A model generated the notes under the pieces. That model did not search any database. It had not been told where the DNA came from and worked only from the letters and a program-made list of their open reading frames with translations. 64,000 nucleotides of DNA. It comes from Clostridia bacterium. Its GTDB lineage: Bacteria; Bacillota; Clostridia; Oscillospirales; Acutalibacteraceae. Each line of letters begins with the position of its first letter. Position 1 is the stretch's first letter. This document shows, piece by piece, positions 42,594-51,538 of this stretch. The position numbers were made by a program, and so were the translations under genes. The stretch spans positions 1 to 64,000 of the forward strand of contig JAGAJB010000036.1 of the NCBI GenBank assembly GCA_017626295.1, in the 5' to 3' direction.

Positions 42594-44957
42594 TTACGCT
42601 CTCATTTCAATACCGATTTCTTTAAGATTTGAAAGAACGGTATCGATCCAACCTTGAACTTCATCCATTTCGAGTGTTCTGTCCTTGGATGAGAAAATAA
42701 GTCTAACTGTAACGCTCTTAATTTCGCCGTTGTCGTAAGTGTCAATAACCTTAACGCTGTCGAGTTCTTCAAGGCAGAGTTTATTCCAACATTCAGCAAG
42801 GTCAGCAAAAGTTTTACCCTCTTTCATTATAAGTGAAAGGTCATAATATGTTGACTGTTTGGTTGAGGGTTCAACGAAATCGATGTTTGCACCGTTTACG
42901 GTAATGAAATCATCAACATCAATTTCAATACAAACAACCTTTGCTACTTTGTCAACCTTCTGTGCGTTTGTGGGGTGAAGAGTATTGATAGTACCAATAT
43001 CTACGCCGTCACAGGAAATAAGCGCTGTGTTCTTGGGATGTTGCCAAGCGTGAAGGGGAGCAACCTTTTTAAGCACAGGGTTTTTGTGCTTAATCTGCGT
43101 AAAGAGATTGTTTACAATAGTAACTGCTTTGAAGAAAAGGTCTTTTTCAGATACGGTTTTATCGTAAAGAACAACACCTAAACGGCGGCGCTCGTTTGCA
43201 GTACCGTCTGCTTTAATTCCGTCAACAACTCTGCCGATTTCAAAGATGCCGTAACTTTCTGCAAAGTCTTTATTTTCGGAAGCAGCAAGTAAAAGGGTGG
43301 GTATCATTGAATTACGGATAGTACCGTTATCGGAACTTTCAATGTTGAGGATTTTAACGTTTTCTTCAACTTCGATACCTAGTTTCTTGTATTTTCTCAC
43401 ATCACCCCAAATATATGAGTGAACTTCGTGAAGATTATAGTGTTTAACGAGAATATCTTTAATCTCATTGCTTTCAGCACGAACAGGGGCGCTCTTAACA
43501 GGTTTAAGAGGACTTTTTGTTGTTATGATACTGAAGTTATCGTAGCCGTAAATTCTTGTGATTTCTTCAATAATATCGGCTTTTATGGTAACGTCTTTAG
43601 TTGCTCTGTATGAGGGTACTTTTACTGTGAAATCATCACCGTTCTTTTCTACACCGAAACCGAGCGCAGTAAGAGTTTTAACGATTCTTTCTTCAGTAAT
43701 ATCAATACCCGTATATTTATCAACGTAGGCTTTATCGAAAGTGATGGAAATTTCGGGATACTTTCTTACATATTCATCTGTAAGTTGAGAAGCGATTTTT
43801 GCACCGTCATCAATAGATTTAAGAAGATATGCAAAACGCTTTGCGGCAGTAACTGTCATTTCAGGGTCAAGCATTTTTTCGTATCTTGCAGAAGCATCTG
43901 TACGAAGACCGAGTCTTGATGAAGATTTTCTGACGCTTATACCGTCAAAGTTTGCGCATTCGAGAACAACTGCATCAGTATCCCCAACAATTTCAGAATC
44001 AAGACCGCCCATAATACCTGCAATAGCAACAGGTGTTGAGCCGTTCTGAATAAGAAGAGTGTCGGTTGTTATATCACGCTCTGTATTGTCAAGAGTTGTG
44101 AATTCGCAGTCCTCTTTGGGAGTGTCGACTACAATTTCATCAATTTTGTTAGCATCAAAAGCGTGAGTGGGCTGACCCATTTCAAGCATAATGTAGTTTG
44201 TAAGGTCGGCAAGAAGATTTATACCTCTCATACCGCAGTAGTAAAGTCTTATCTGCATTGACATGGGACTGACATTCTTTGTGATGTTATCCATCTTAAT
44301 GCAAGAATAACGGTAAACAAGATCGGGTCTGCCTACTGTAACTTTAATCTTCTCGTCACCGTCATAAGCGAGATCGGAAAGGGGAAGGGGTTTTAACTCC
44401 CTGTCTGTGAGTGCAGCGAATTCGCGTGCAATACCGTAGTGACCCCAAAGGTCAGGGCGGTTTGTAAGAGATTTGTTGTCAACCTCAAAAATAATATCTT
44501 CAATGGGGTAAATATCTTTAAGGTCTGTGCCGTTAGGTGCGTCAACATCAATTTCCAAAAGTCCTGATTTATCGTCGGAAAGACCGAGTTCAAATGCGGA
44601 ACAGCACATACCTTCTGATTCATAGCCTGCAACAGTTGCCTTTGTGATTTCGCCTGCAGGAACTCTGCCGCCTGCTTTTACGAAAGCAATTTTCATGTTC
44701 TCGCGTACATTGGGCGCACCGCAAACAACATCATAAATTCTGTCGCCGCCGTCAACTTTAAGAAGGTGGAGTTTCTTTGAGTTGGGATGATTTTCGATAG
44801 AAATGATTTCACCTACAACTACATCGCGTAAATCTTCACCTTTAACAATAATATCCTCAACTTCTGCAGTTGCAAGGGTAAAACTGTTTATAAGGCTTTT
44901 AATATCAAGACCCTCAAGGTCAACATATTCTTTAATCCAGTTAATTGAAACAAACAT
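42594..44957 (-). CDS. pheT: Phenylalanyl-tRNA synthetase beta subunit
   Basis: A 787-residue protein with full PheT architecture. An EMAP/tRNA-binding domain (VVVGEIISIENHPNSKKLHLLKV) is followed by the B3/4 editing domain (NKSLTNRPDLWGHYGIAREFAAL and ANFDGISVRKSSSRLGLRTDAS). The B5 domain contains ITRIYGYDNF, and the C-terminal anticodon-binding (FDX-ACB) domain ends near SSKDRTLEMDEVQ. Together with PheS it forms the heterotetramer that charges tRNA-Phe. Its ATG directly abuts the pheS stop, and both are read from the T-box leader. Confidence 0.97.
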   Translation of the reverse strand: MFVSINWIKEYVDLEGLDIKSLINSFTLATAEVEDIIVKGEDLRDVVVGEIISIENHPNSKKLHLLKVDGGDRIYDVVCGAPNVRENMKIAFVKAGGRVPAGEITKATVAGYESEGMCCSAFELGLSDDKSGLLEIDVDAPNGTDLKDIYPIEDIIFEVDNKSLTNRPDLWGHYGIAREFAALTDRELKPLPLSDLAYDGDEKIKVTVGRPDLVYRYSCIKMDNITKNVSPMSMQIRLYYCGMRGINLLADLTNYIMLEMGQPTHAFDANKIDEIVVDTPKEDCEFTTLDNTERDITTDTLLIQNGSTPVAIAGIMGGLDSEIVGDTDAVVLECANFDGISVRKSSSRLGLRTDASARYEKMLDPEMTVTAAKRFAYLLKSIDDGAKIASQLTDEYVRKYPEISITFDKAYVDKYTGIDITEERIVKTLTALGFGVEKNGDDFTVKVPSYRATKDVTIKADIIEEITRIYGYDNFSIITTKSPLKPVKSAPVRAESNEIKDILVKHYNLHEVHSYIWGDVRKYKKLGIEVEENVKILNIESSDNGTIRNSMIPTLLLAASENKDFAESYGIFEIGRVVDGIKADGTANERRRLGVVLYDKTVSEKDLFFKAVTIVNNLFTQIKHKNPVLKKVAPLHAWQHPKNTALISCDGVDIGTINTLHPTNAQKVDKVAKVVCIEIDVDDFITVNGANIDFVEPSTKQSTYYDLSLIMKEGKTFADLAECWNKLCLEELDSVKVIDTYDNGEIKSVTVRLIFSSKDRTLEMDEVQGWIDTVLSNLKEIGIEMRA

Positions 44958-46034
44958 TTATTTGACCTCCTTTTCGGGTTGTGTGAAAGTTGTGTTTTCA
45001 AACTGTGAAAGTGATTTAAGGTTGCAAGAGTTGAATACACGGATATCTTTAATACCGTATCTCATCATTGCAAGTCTTGTAAGACCGAGACCGAAAGCGA
45101 AACCTGTGTATTTTTCAGGGTCAAGACCGCCGGCTGTAAGTACGTTAGGGTGAATCATACCGCAAGGGCAAAGTTCAAGCCAACCGGAATCTTTACAAGA
45201 GGGGCAACCTTTACCGCCGCAAATAGTACACTGAATATCAAGTTCAAAACCGGGTTCAACGAAGGGGAAGAAACCGGGACGAAGTCTTACGGTAATATCC
45301 TGCTGGAAAACTTCGGAAAGCATGGTTTTCATAAAGTAAATAAGGTTAGAGATAGAAATATCTTTATCAACCATAACACCTTCCATCTGGAAGAATGTGT
45401 TTTCGTGGCAAGCATCGATTTTTTCATTTCTGAAGCATCTGCCGGGGAAGATTACACGGATGGGTCTGTCTGCTTCAAGTTCGGAAGTGTATTTTTTAAG
45501 AATAGCATTCTGAGCAGCAGAAGTATGAGTTTTAAGCAACTGATTTGTGCTGAGGTAGTAAGTATCCTGCATATCACGTGCGGGGTGATGTTTGGGGATG
45601 TTAAGAGCCTCAAAACAGTGGTAATCGTCAACTATTTCATCATAATCTTCAATGGAGAAGCCCATACCTGCAAAAATATCTTCAAGTTCGCGCTGAACAA
45701 GTGTGATGGGGTGATATGAACCTTTATCCTCGGCAATGGGGAAGGTAACATCATAATCTTCGGCAGCGTTAATGAGGCGTTCTTCTTCCAGTTTTACGAG
45801 TTCAACATTTTTGTCTTTAATAGTTGCTTCAATGAACTGCTTAACATCATTGATGATTTGACCTGCTTCTTTTTTCTTGTCGTTGGGAACATTTCTGAGT
45901 TCGCTCATAAGAGAAGCAACAGAGCCTTTTTTACCTAAGAATTCAATTCTTAACTGTTCAAGGTCTGAGGGGTTAGCCGCAACCTTAACTTTTTCCTCGA
46001 ATTGCTGTTTTAACTGTTGTGCTTTTTCGAGCAT
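44958..46034 (-). CDS. pheS: Phenylalanyl-tRNA synthetase alpha subunit
   Basis: This 358-residue class II catalytic subunit has an N-terminal coiled coil (about 1-90) and motif 2 RVIFPGRCFRNEKIDACHENTFFQMEG. It also has RPGFFPFVEPGFELDI, and motif 3 GFAFGLGLTRLAMMRYGI near the C-terminus. A CTICGGKGCPSCKDSGW stretch adds four Cys to the usual fold and could bind zinc. ATG 46034 is chosen because AAAGGA lies upstream. It is regulated by the upstream T-box, so synthesis rises when tRNA-Phe is uncharged. Confidence 0.97.
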   Translation of the reverse strand: MLEKAQQLKQQFEEKVKVAANPSDLEQLRIEFLGKKGSVASLMSELRNVPNDKKKEAGQIINDVKQFIEATIKDKNVELVKLEEERLINAAEDYDVTFPIAEDKGSYHPITLVQRELEDIFAGMGFSIEDYDEIVDDYHCFEALNIPKHHPARDMQDTYYLSTNQLLKTHTSAAQNAILKKYTSELEADRPIRVIFPGRCFRNEKIDACHENTFFQMEGVMVDKDISISNLIYFMKTMLSEVFQQDITVRLRPGFFPFVEPGFELDIQCTICGGKGCPSCKDSGWLELCPCGMIHPNVLTAGGLDPEKYTGFAFGLGLTRLAMMRYGIKDIRVFNSCNLKSLSQFENTTFTQPEKEVK

Positions 46035-46198
46035 TTTTTTCAATCCTTTCACCTGATATAAAAATTAAATTATTTAATTAGCATTGAAATGTTTGGGAGT
46101 ACCTTATTTAAGTGTTTGCAATATTTGTTGTAAGAATAAGTGTTACAATCGGCGCGTTGCGCCCCAAAATTTTGCATTTTTTATTTTCAATTTTGCAT

Positions 46199-46448
46199 TA
46201 AAAATAAAAAGCCCCCATCCCAAAAGGGACGAAGACAAACTCCGCGGTACCACCCTAATTTTTGCTTTCTTTTCATCTAGAGCAAACACTCATCTGTAAT
46301 GTAACGGTTACACCCGTCGAAGCCTACTTAGTTTCAGCCACGCTGCTCACAAGTGAACTTCAAAGTAAACCTTTGTAATGTGCTTACAGCCTCGGGCACA
46401 TCTCTCTGTAACAGTAGTAAACTTCTACTCTCTTGCTCAACGCATTTG
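46199..46448 (-). promoter_or_regulatory. T-box riboswitch, tRNA-Phe specific
   Basis: On the minus strand the 14-base T-box core GGGTGGTACCGCGG is plain (46242-46255). A specifier codon TTC for Phe (46355-46357, in GAAGTTCACT) sits in the stem I loop. The terminator, CCC/GGG-based with a T run, lies near 46205-46233. Position before pheST fits the codon. About 165 bases of AT-rich spacer (with a GGCGC/GCGCC hairpin at 46151-46163) separate it from pheS. Confidence 0.93.
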
Positions 46449-46452
46449 CATT

Positions 46453-46481
46453 ATAATACCATATATAATTTTAAAATTCAA
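46453..46481 (-). promoter_or_regulatory. Promoter of the pheST T-box transcript
   Basis: On the minus strand, TTGAAT (46476-46481) and TATTAT (46453-46458) with a 17-bp spacer. A TATAAT three bases further down is an alternative -10 box. Confidence 0.6.
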
Positions 46482-46496
46482 GTGTTTTAAATATAA

Positions 46497-46524
46497 AAAT
46501 CCCCGCAATTTGCGGGGATTTAAT
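46497..46524 (-). terminator. Terminator after the ChbG-type gene
   Basis: An 11-bp stem AAATCCCCGCA/TGCGGGGATTT with a three-base loop and U-rich tail on the minus strand. Confidence 0.85.
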
Positions 46525-46528
46525 TTGC

Positions 46529-47416
46529 TCAGCCCTTAACAGTGCCGCCTTTCATTTTAATGAGTTCGCGGTAACTGATAAGTTCAACACCGTGGTCTTT
46601 AAGATACTTATGAACATAAGGGTCTTTCATAAGTTCGTATTCCCAGACTCTGTCCTGCCATCTGCCTGTAATACCTTTAAGCTCGTCGCTTTCAACAGAA
46701 GGATGTACGAAAGTTTCGGTAACTCCGTTTTCGGGAATATCAGTCCAGATTTTGAGGATGGTATCGCGGTAAACTTCGTAACTTACACGCATATCGTCAT
46801 TCCAATCCGGGAAAAGAAGATAGTCGGGGATAACAACATTGTATTTTTTACCCCAATGTTTTGAAAGAAGTGTTACTGCACTGTAAAGTATGTAAGGTGT
46901 GCCGTTGGGACAAATGCGTTTATCGTGCTTTGTGTAAAGACGGTATGCATAGCCGTAGGAACCGCAAATCTTAAGTGCTAATTTAGAAAGACCGAGTCTG
47001 CCGGTGTAATGACCGTAAAGAGAACCCATATGGTTGTCAACGTGTGAGGGTTTCATACCCATACTGTGAGCAAGGTCTATCTGAGCGCGAACTTCTTTTT
47101 CAATATCCTCGTAAGAAGCATTTTTCTCAACCTGGTCACTTTCGTGCCACATAAAGCCTTCTTCATCAATAAGTGTTTTGCCGTCTGTAAGAGGTTTCCA
47201 ACGGTATTTACCCCATTCGCTTGTAAGTGTGGTGTGTATACCAATAGCATACTCGCGATGAGCCTTTGAAAATTCAACTGCGTCTGCGGCTGCAGGGCAG
47301 GGCATCATAATTGTTGCCGATTTAAGCCAACCGCCAAGGAAAAGTTCGTTAACAGCATCGTTTGCCGCTTTACACATTCCGTAGTCGTCAGCATTAACTA
47401 TAAGATATTTAGCCAT
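46529..47416 (-). CDS. ChbG/HpnK (YdjC) family carbohydrate deacetylase
   Basis: A 295-residue protein with the metal/active-site motifs of the YdjC family: NADDYGMC (8-15) with the catalytic Asp, IGIHTTLTSE (His ligand), and SHVDNHMGS (His-x-x-x-His ligands). ChbG removes one acetyl from chitooligosaccharides, and HpnK works on hopanoid GlcNAc. A GlcNAc-containing substrate is likely here, given the divergent GH18 and sugar isomerase genes. It has no signal peptide. It is read from a promoter facing away from that plus-strand cluster. Confidence 0.88.
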   Translation of the reverse strand: MAKYLIVNADDYGMCKAANDAVNELFLGGWLKSATIMMPCPAAADAVEFSKAHREYAIGIHTTLTSEWGKYRWKPLTDGKTLIDEEGFMWHESDQVEKNASYEDIEKEVRAQIDLAHSMGMKPSHVDNHMGSLYGHYTGRLGLSKLALKICGSYGYAYRLYTKHDKRICPNGTPYILYSAVTLLSKHWGKKYNVVIPDYLLFPDWNDDMRVSYEVYRDTILKIWTDIPENGVTETFVHPSVESDELKGITGRWQDRVWEYELMKDPYVHKYLKDHGVELISYRELIKMKGGTVKG

Positions 47417-47459
47417 AAAAAATCCTTTCTTATGTAAAAAAATAAATTCTTTACTCTTT

Positions 47460-47487
47460 ATTATAATACTTGTAAAAAATAAATCAA
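47460..47487 (-). promoter_or_regulatory. Promoter of the ChbG-type gene
   Basis: On the minus strand, TTGATT (47482-47487) and TATAAT (47460-47465) with a 16-bp spacer. It adjoins the direct repeat 47488-47521. Confidence 0.6.
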
Positions 47488-47521
47488 GTATGTTGATAAA
47501 TTTTGTTCAGTATACTGATAA
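47488..47521. promoter_or_regulatory. Putative operator in the divergent promoter region
   Basis: AGTATGTTGATAAA (47488-47501) and AGTATACTGATAAA (47509-47522, taken from the second copy) are direct repeats 21 bp apart, two helical turns. The second contains the perfect 12-bp palindrome TCAGTATACTGA (47507-47518). It lies between the two divergent promoters. Confidence 0.45.
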
Positions 47522-47527
47522 AAACTC

Positions 47528-47555
47528 TTTACATTAAAAAAATGTATGATAAAAT
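47528..47555 (+). promoter_or_regulatory. Promoter of the isomerase/CBM9/GH18 genes
   Basis: TTTACA (47528-47533) and TAAAAT (47550-47555) with a 16-bp spacer, about 32 bp before the ATG. Confidence 0.55.
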
Positions 47556-47587
47556 ATAAATGATTTTAACGCTTCGGAGGTATTAGT

Positions 47588-48358
47588 ATGAGCGATATTA
47601 AACTTGGTGTACAACTTTTTACTTTGCGTGATAAGTGCAAAAATGCGGAGGATTTTGAAACTACACTCAAATTCCTTGACAGCATCGGTTGTAATGTTAT
47701 ACAGATTTCCGCTATCGGTGATATTCATCCCGAAAAAGTTGCGGAACTCGTTGATAAATATAAAATGGACGTTTGTGTTACTCATAAACCCTATGACAGA
47801 ATGAAAAACGACCTTGAGGCTCTTGTTCACGAACACGACCTTATCCATTGCGATAATATCGGTATAGGTTGTATGCCCGGGTCTGTTCATGAATCTTTCG
47901 AGGGTGTTACGGGCTTTATTATGAAGTGCAACGAGATTGCCGCAAATATGAAGAAAATGGGGAAACAACTTTGCTACCATAACCACGCCCTTGAATTTGA
48001 AGTTTACGACGGCAAACGCACTTTTGAAAGACTTATTGAGGAAGCACCCGATCTTCACTTTATCCCTGATACATATTGGATGCAGGTAGGTGGTGTTAAC
48101 CCTGCGGATTATCTTAAAAAACTTGCAGGCAGGGTAGAAGTATGCCATTTTAAAGATTTGCGTATTGTAAATAATCAGCAACAGTTTGCAGAATGCGGTA
48201 CAGGCAATATTGACTTTGGTGCGTGCTACCGCGCTTGTAAGGAAATCGGTGTTCAGTACATTGTTATAGAGCAAGACCTTTGCTATGATAAAGACCCCTA
48301 TGACAGCGTAAAAATAGGTTTTGATGGTCTTAAACGCATTGCGGCTGAGAATGAATAA
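47588..48358 (+). CDS. Sugar phosphate isomerase/epimerase (TIM barrel)
   Basis: A 256-residue xylose-isomerase-like TIM barrel protein. Its core has KLGVQLFTLRDK at the N-terminus, YHNHALEFE (metal-ligand region near 136), HFIPDTYWMQ and RVEVCHFKDLRI (near 200). IVIEQDLCYD supplies a late acidic ligand. The family includes IolE/hydroxypyruvate-isomerase-like enzymes acting on keto sugars or inosose. The exact substrate is unknown. CGGAGG precedes the ATG, and it begins the plus-strand cluster. Confidence 0.85.
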   Translation: MSDIKLGVQLFTLRDKCKNAEDFETTLKFLDSIGCNVIQISAIGDIHPEKVAELVDKYKMDVCVTHKPYDRMKNDLEALVHEHDLIHCDNIGIGCMPGSVHESFEGVTGFIMKCNEIAANMKKMGKQLCYHNHALEFEVYDGKRTFERLIEEAPDLHFIPDTYWMQVGGVNPADYLKKLAGRVEVCHFKDLRIVNNQQQFAECGTGNIDFGACYRACKEIGVQYIVIEQDLCYDKDPYDSVKIGFDGLKRIAAENE

Positions 48359-48370
48359 GGAAAAGAAAAT

Positions 48371-48913
48371 ATGCTTTATGAATTGAAAAATTGCCGTGAC
48401 GGAAATTCGGCTACATATAATACAACTGTTGATATATCTGAAAAAAATAATATAGTTACTTTTGTATTTACTGCAGAACATACCGAGTTTTATTGTCCTC
48501 ATAGCGGTTACAATAAAATTCATTCTGAGGGCGATGCCTGTGAGGTGCTTATAGGCTCTGACCCCGAACGAAAGGTTTACTATGAAATCGAAATCAGCCC
48601 GAATAATGATTTAATGGTTGCTGAAATGGTAAACCACGGTTTTGACGAAAACAACGAGCCGATTTTAGATATTCATTTCGTTGATAATTGTTTTGTGAAA
48701 AGTGACGTTACGCGAACTGATAACGGATATATTGCAACCGTCAGTTTCAATAAAAACTGTATTTTAAGCGGTGTGGGTGAAATTTATTTCAATGCATACC
48801 GCTTGGAAACAGATGGCGGTGAAATGGATAAGCATTTATTTGCGCTTATACCCACTATGCTACCGAAGTTTCACGCACCCGAATATTTTGTGTTCTTGAG
48901 AGATTATTTTTAA
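48371..48913 (+). CDS. CBM9/DOMON-like carbohydrate-binding protein
   Basis: A 180-residue beta-sandwich protein without a signal peptide. DACEVLIGSDPERKVYYEIEISPNNDLM resembles the core of the carbohydrate-binding family 9-like domain, with Arg/Tyr pocket residues further on (GEIYFNAYRLETD). It follows the isomerase by 12 bases and is therefore cotranscribed with it. A standalone CBM9-like protein in the cytoplasm is unusual. The fold assignment is moderately sure and the ligand unknown. Confidence 0.6.
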   Translation: MLYELKNCRDGNSATYNTTVDISEKNNIVTFVFTAEHTEFYCPHSGYNKIHSEGDACEVLIGSDPERKVYYEIEISPNNDLMVAEMVNHGFDENNEPILDIHFVDNCFVKSDVTRTDNGYIATVSFNKNCILSGVGEIYFNAYRLETDGGEMDKHLFALIPTMLPKFHAPEYFVFLRDYF

Positions 48914-48968
48914 AAAAGTTATCTGTTTACCTTTTATTTAATCATTAAATTTTTGTGAGAGGCATTCT

Positions 48969-50258
48969 ATGAAGAAGAAGGTTATTACACTCCTGGTTGT
49001 GTTTTTAAGTGTTGTTGTATCAGGAAGTGCTATTGCATTTTTTTTGAATTTACGTGATCCGAATACAAATGTTGTAACGGTGGTTTCTGACATTGATTCG
49101 CGTGAAATTGTTGTTGATTTTGAAAAACAGCCTGTTAATACCGTTGAAATAGATTTTGAATCCGAGGAAATGGCAAGGGTCACAATTTCTGCTGACGGTG
49201 AAGTGATTTATGACAGAACTTCAAACGATTTATATCGTTTTTGCGCTTTTGAGACAATTGAAACAGATTCATTAAATATTACTGTTGAAGGTAACGTTGA
49301 GAAATTGAAGTTGAGTTATAAAACCTGCACTGACAAAGACTTTCGTGTGACTTCTTATTTCGTTGCAGATACAATACAAGATGAAGGCTCTGTCAACCCT
49401 GAATGTTTTGATGTAGTAACCGATGCCATCATTTTCGGTTGTGTAACTTTCGATGAACAAGGTATAATTTCAGTAGATGAGAAAAAACTTGAAAATGCAC
49501 TTATAAATGTGCGTTCTGCAATAGGTGAAAAAGATGTAAGTATTTATTTCAATGTTTTAGGTCCCGGAAGTGATGAGGGTATTTCAGATTGGAACGAACA
49601 AATGAATAATCAGGCTAAAAAACACACTGCAGCTTTCAAAAGCGGGAAATTGGAAAAAGGTTTTGCAGATTTAGCCGAAAAATATAATTTTGATGGCATT
49701 TTCTTTGATTATGAATATCCTATTGAAAAAGAGTATTGGAAAGATTTTAATAAATTTATTGTAAATCTTGATTCTATAACTGATATAAAAATCGGTCTTG
49801 CTGTTGCCCAGTGGGATTTAGGGTTGAATTATAAAGCGCGTAAAGCTGTCGATATGCTTGAGTTTATGCAATATGATTTATTTGACGCACAAGGAAACCA
49901 CTCTTCTTTTTCAACTGCGGTTTCCGCTTATAATGCTGCAAAGGATAAGAATATAGATTTAGAAAAAATAGATTTAGGTGTTCCTTTTTACGGTAGACCT
50001 TCGGATAGCGGTGCTTTTTGGCCAACGTACAAAGATTATGCCGAGGTTTTAAAACGGAATAACGATGTTTGCGAAACTGAATACGGTGAAGCCTATTTTA
50101 ATTCTTGTCAGACTGTATATGATAAAACAGCTTATGCTATGAGCCGAGGTTTTGGCGGTATGATGGTTTGGCATTATTCCTGTGATGTTGAGGATGTCAA
50201 TTCGGATCTGTCTCTATTTGGCACTATGAAGGAATGTATCTCTGATAGGAAAAAATAA
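48969..50258 (+). CDS. GH18-type glycosidase with N-terminal anchor
   Basis: A 429-residue protein with a hydrophobic signal-anchor (about 4-26), an N-terminal beta-rich region to about 125, then a TIM barrel with the GH18 active motif as FDGIFFDYEYP. Asp242, Asp247 and the catalytic Glu249 are present, but the middle Asp of DxxDxDxE is Phe245. The downstream AVAQWD and YDLFD match barrel strands. It could hydrolyse chitin-like or peptidoglycan GlcNAc bonds or be a variant with altered specificity. It ends the cluster before a terminator. Confidence 0.8.
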   Translation: MKKKVITLLVVFLSVVVSGSAIAFFLNLRDPNTNVVTVVSDIDSREIVVDFEKQPVNTVEIDFESEEMARVTISADGEVIYDRTSNDLYRFCAFETIETDSLNITVEGNVEKLKLSYKTCTDKDFRVTSYFVADTIQDEGSVNPECFDVVTDAIIFGCVTFDEQGIISVDEKKLENALINVRSAIGEKDVSIYFNVLGPGSDEGISDWNEQMNNQAKKHTAAFKSGKLEKGFADLAEKYNFDGIFFDYEYPIEKEYWKDFNKFIVNLDSITDIKIGLAVAQWDLGLNYKARKAVDMLEFMQYDLFDAQGNHSSFSTAVSAYNAAKDKNIDLEKIDLGVPFYGRPSDSGAFWPTYKDYAEVLKRNNDVCETEYGEAYFNSCQTVYDKTAYAMSRGFGGMMVWHYSCDVEDVNSDLSLFGTMKECISDRKK

Positions 50259-50285
50259 AAATTATAAATTCAATACTTAATTATA

Positions 50286-50323
50286 AAAGCCGTACCATCT
50301 CAAAATTGAGATGATGCGGCTTT
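50286..50323. terminator. Bidirectional terminator, GH18 gene and iol operon
   Basis: AAAGCCG (50286-50292) pairs with CGGCTTT (50317-50323) and ATCTCAA with TTGAGAT in the upper stem, with a four-base internal loop. It lies between convergent transcripts. Confidence 0.75.
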
Positions 50324-50335
50324 AACTGTAACTTT

Positions 50336-51538
50336 TTAATTTATAACAAGTGTCATATCACTCATAGGGTAAGAACAGCAAGGGTGTATAATTCCGTAAC
50401 TGGAATCTGCAAGACGCCTTGAATCGATGCCATTCGGAATAAACACGTGACCTTTAATAAGTTTTGCTCTGCAAAAACCGCAGTCACCCGAACGGCACAA
50501 AGAGGGCGCTTCAATTCCCTCGCGCTCTAACGCGACAAGCAAAGTTTCAGTAGAGGCGCAGGCAACAGTACCTATAAGTTTACCGTTGCGCATGACTTTA
50601 CAAAGGAAAGTTTTATCTGCCGCATCTTTCGGAAAATCAGGCAAACCTGCAGGGTTTTCGATTTGACCGTTTAAGCCGAAACGAATGAATTTGTTTTCTA
50701 ATTTAAGTTCCGCAATCTGCGGCAGAATGCGGTTATAAAGTGTTTGTGACCCGCAAGCAAATAAACTGTATTTTGAACCCGGTGCATATTTTTCAATAAG
50801 GCTTTTGGTAACGAAACCGCGTTCGCACTTAAATACGTGCTCATCACTGAAAACATATATAACTCTGAAATTAGGCGAGTTTTCCGCCAGTTCATCAAGG
50901 CGTTCCGCCATAATGGCTTCACTTTGTTTTCTTGCAGAGTAAATAAGTGTTAAATCAATTTTAAAACTTTCGTCAGCAATTGCCTCAGCCATTGATAAAA
51001 ATGCTGAAATACCTTGATTATCACATACACCTACAATATTTTTGGAATCTCTTAAGGGTTGGTAGTAGAATGTGCCGAAAGGTGAAGATGCAGTAATTTC
51101 GGTACCTTTTCGCCAGTTGTTAAGAATATAGTGTGAAGCAAAACCGTCGGGCTTTTTCTTTACAATTATTACATATTCATCATCAATGGATCTTAAAGGT
51201 GAAGAACAAAGTGTATATGGTCTTGAAACAACCGCACTACCGATTTTCATCGTAATGCTTATACTTTGACCAGGTCTGAAATAGGCAAGTTTTGCAGTGC
51301 CGTGAGTAGTATCCGGCTCAAGAATGTACGCTCTTACATCTCTTGTAATTTCTGCAACCTGTTTAACTTTAAGGTATTGTGTCGGTGGATGCAGAAAGTT
51401 TGCAACAGAGTTTACTGCGTAGTTTGCAATTAAAGGTGTTTCGGGTGCTTCCGCAATAATTCCCTTGCGTGTTTCGGGAATGCTTGTGAAATTGCGAATA
51501 TCTTTAAAAGAGGAACGAACAATGACTTTATTTTTCAT
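50336..51538 (-). CDS. Ferredoxin reductase fused to a 2Fe-2S ferredoxin
   Basis: A 400-residue redox protein. After a short N-terminal segment comes a ferredoxin-NADP-reductase-like flavin domain with SRPYTLCSSP (about 130-139, FAD/FMN site) and a nucleotide-binding domain (DLTLIYSARK, then YSLFACGSQTLYN). Residues about 315-400 form a plant-type 2Fe-2S ferredoxin with Cys in CRSGDCGFC and a later Cys in PCCSYP. It should move electrons between NAD(P)H and a partner. Its start lies 11 bases inside the end of the CrtI-like gene, so that enzyme is the likely partner. Confidence 0.85.
   Translation of the reverse strand: MKNKVIVRSSFKDIRNFTSIPETRKGIIAEAPETPLIANYAVNSVANFLHPPTQYLKVKQVAEITRDVRAYILEPDTTHGTAKLAYFRPGQSISITMKIGSAVVSRPYTLCSSPLRSIDDEYVIIVKKKPDGFASHYILNNWRKGTEITASSPFGTFYYQPLRDSKNIVGVCDNQGISAFLSMAEAIADESFKIDLTLIYSARKQSEAIMAERLDELAENSPNFRVIYVFSDEHVFKCERGFVTKSLIEKYAPGSKYSLFACGSQTLYNRILPQIAELKLENKFIRFGLNGQIENPAGLPDFPKDAADKTFLCKVMRNGKLIGTVACASTETLLVALEREGIEAPSLCRSGDCGFCRAKLIKGHVFIPNGIDSRRLADSSYGIIHPCCSYPMSDMTLVIN

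Noticed and set aside
46151-46200. Extra regulatory element between T-box and pheS
   Set aside because: The GGCGC/GCGCC hairpin and two TTTTGCATT copies are small and AT-rich; no link to pheS regulation can be argued beyond the T-box itself.
47534-48523. A 329-codon minus-strand reading frame
   Set aside because: It is the antisense shadow of the sugar isomerase gene; its product is a low-complexity mix of Phe, Ile and Lys without domains, and no ribosome site exists.
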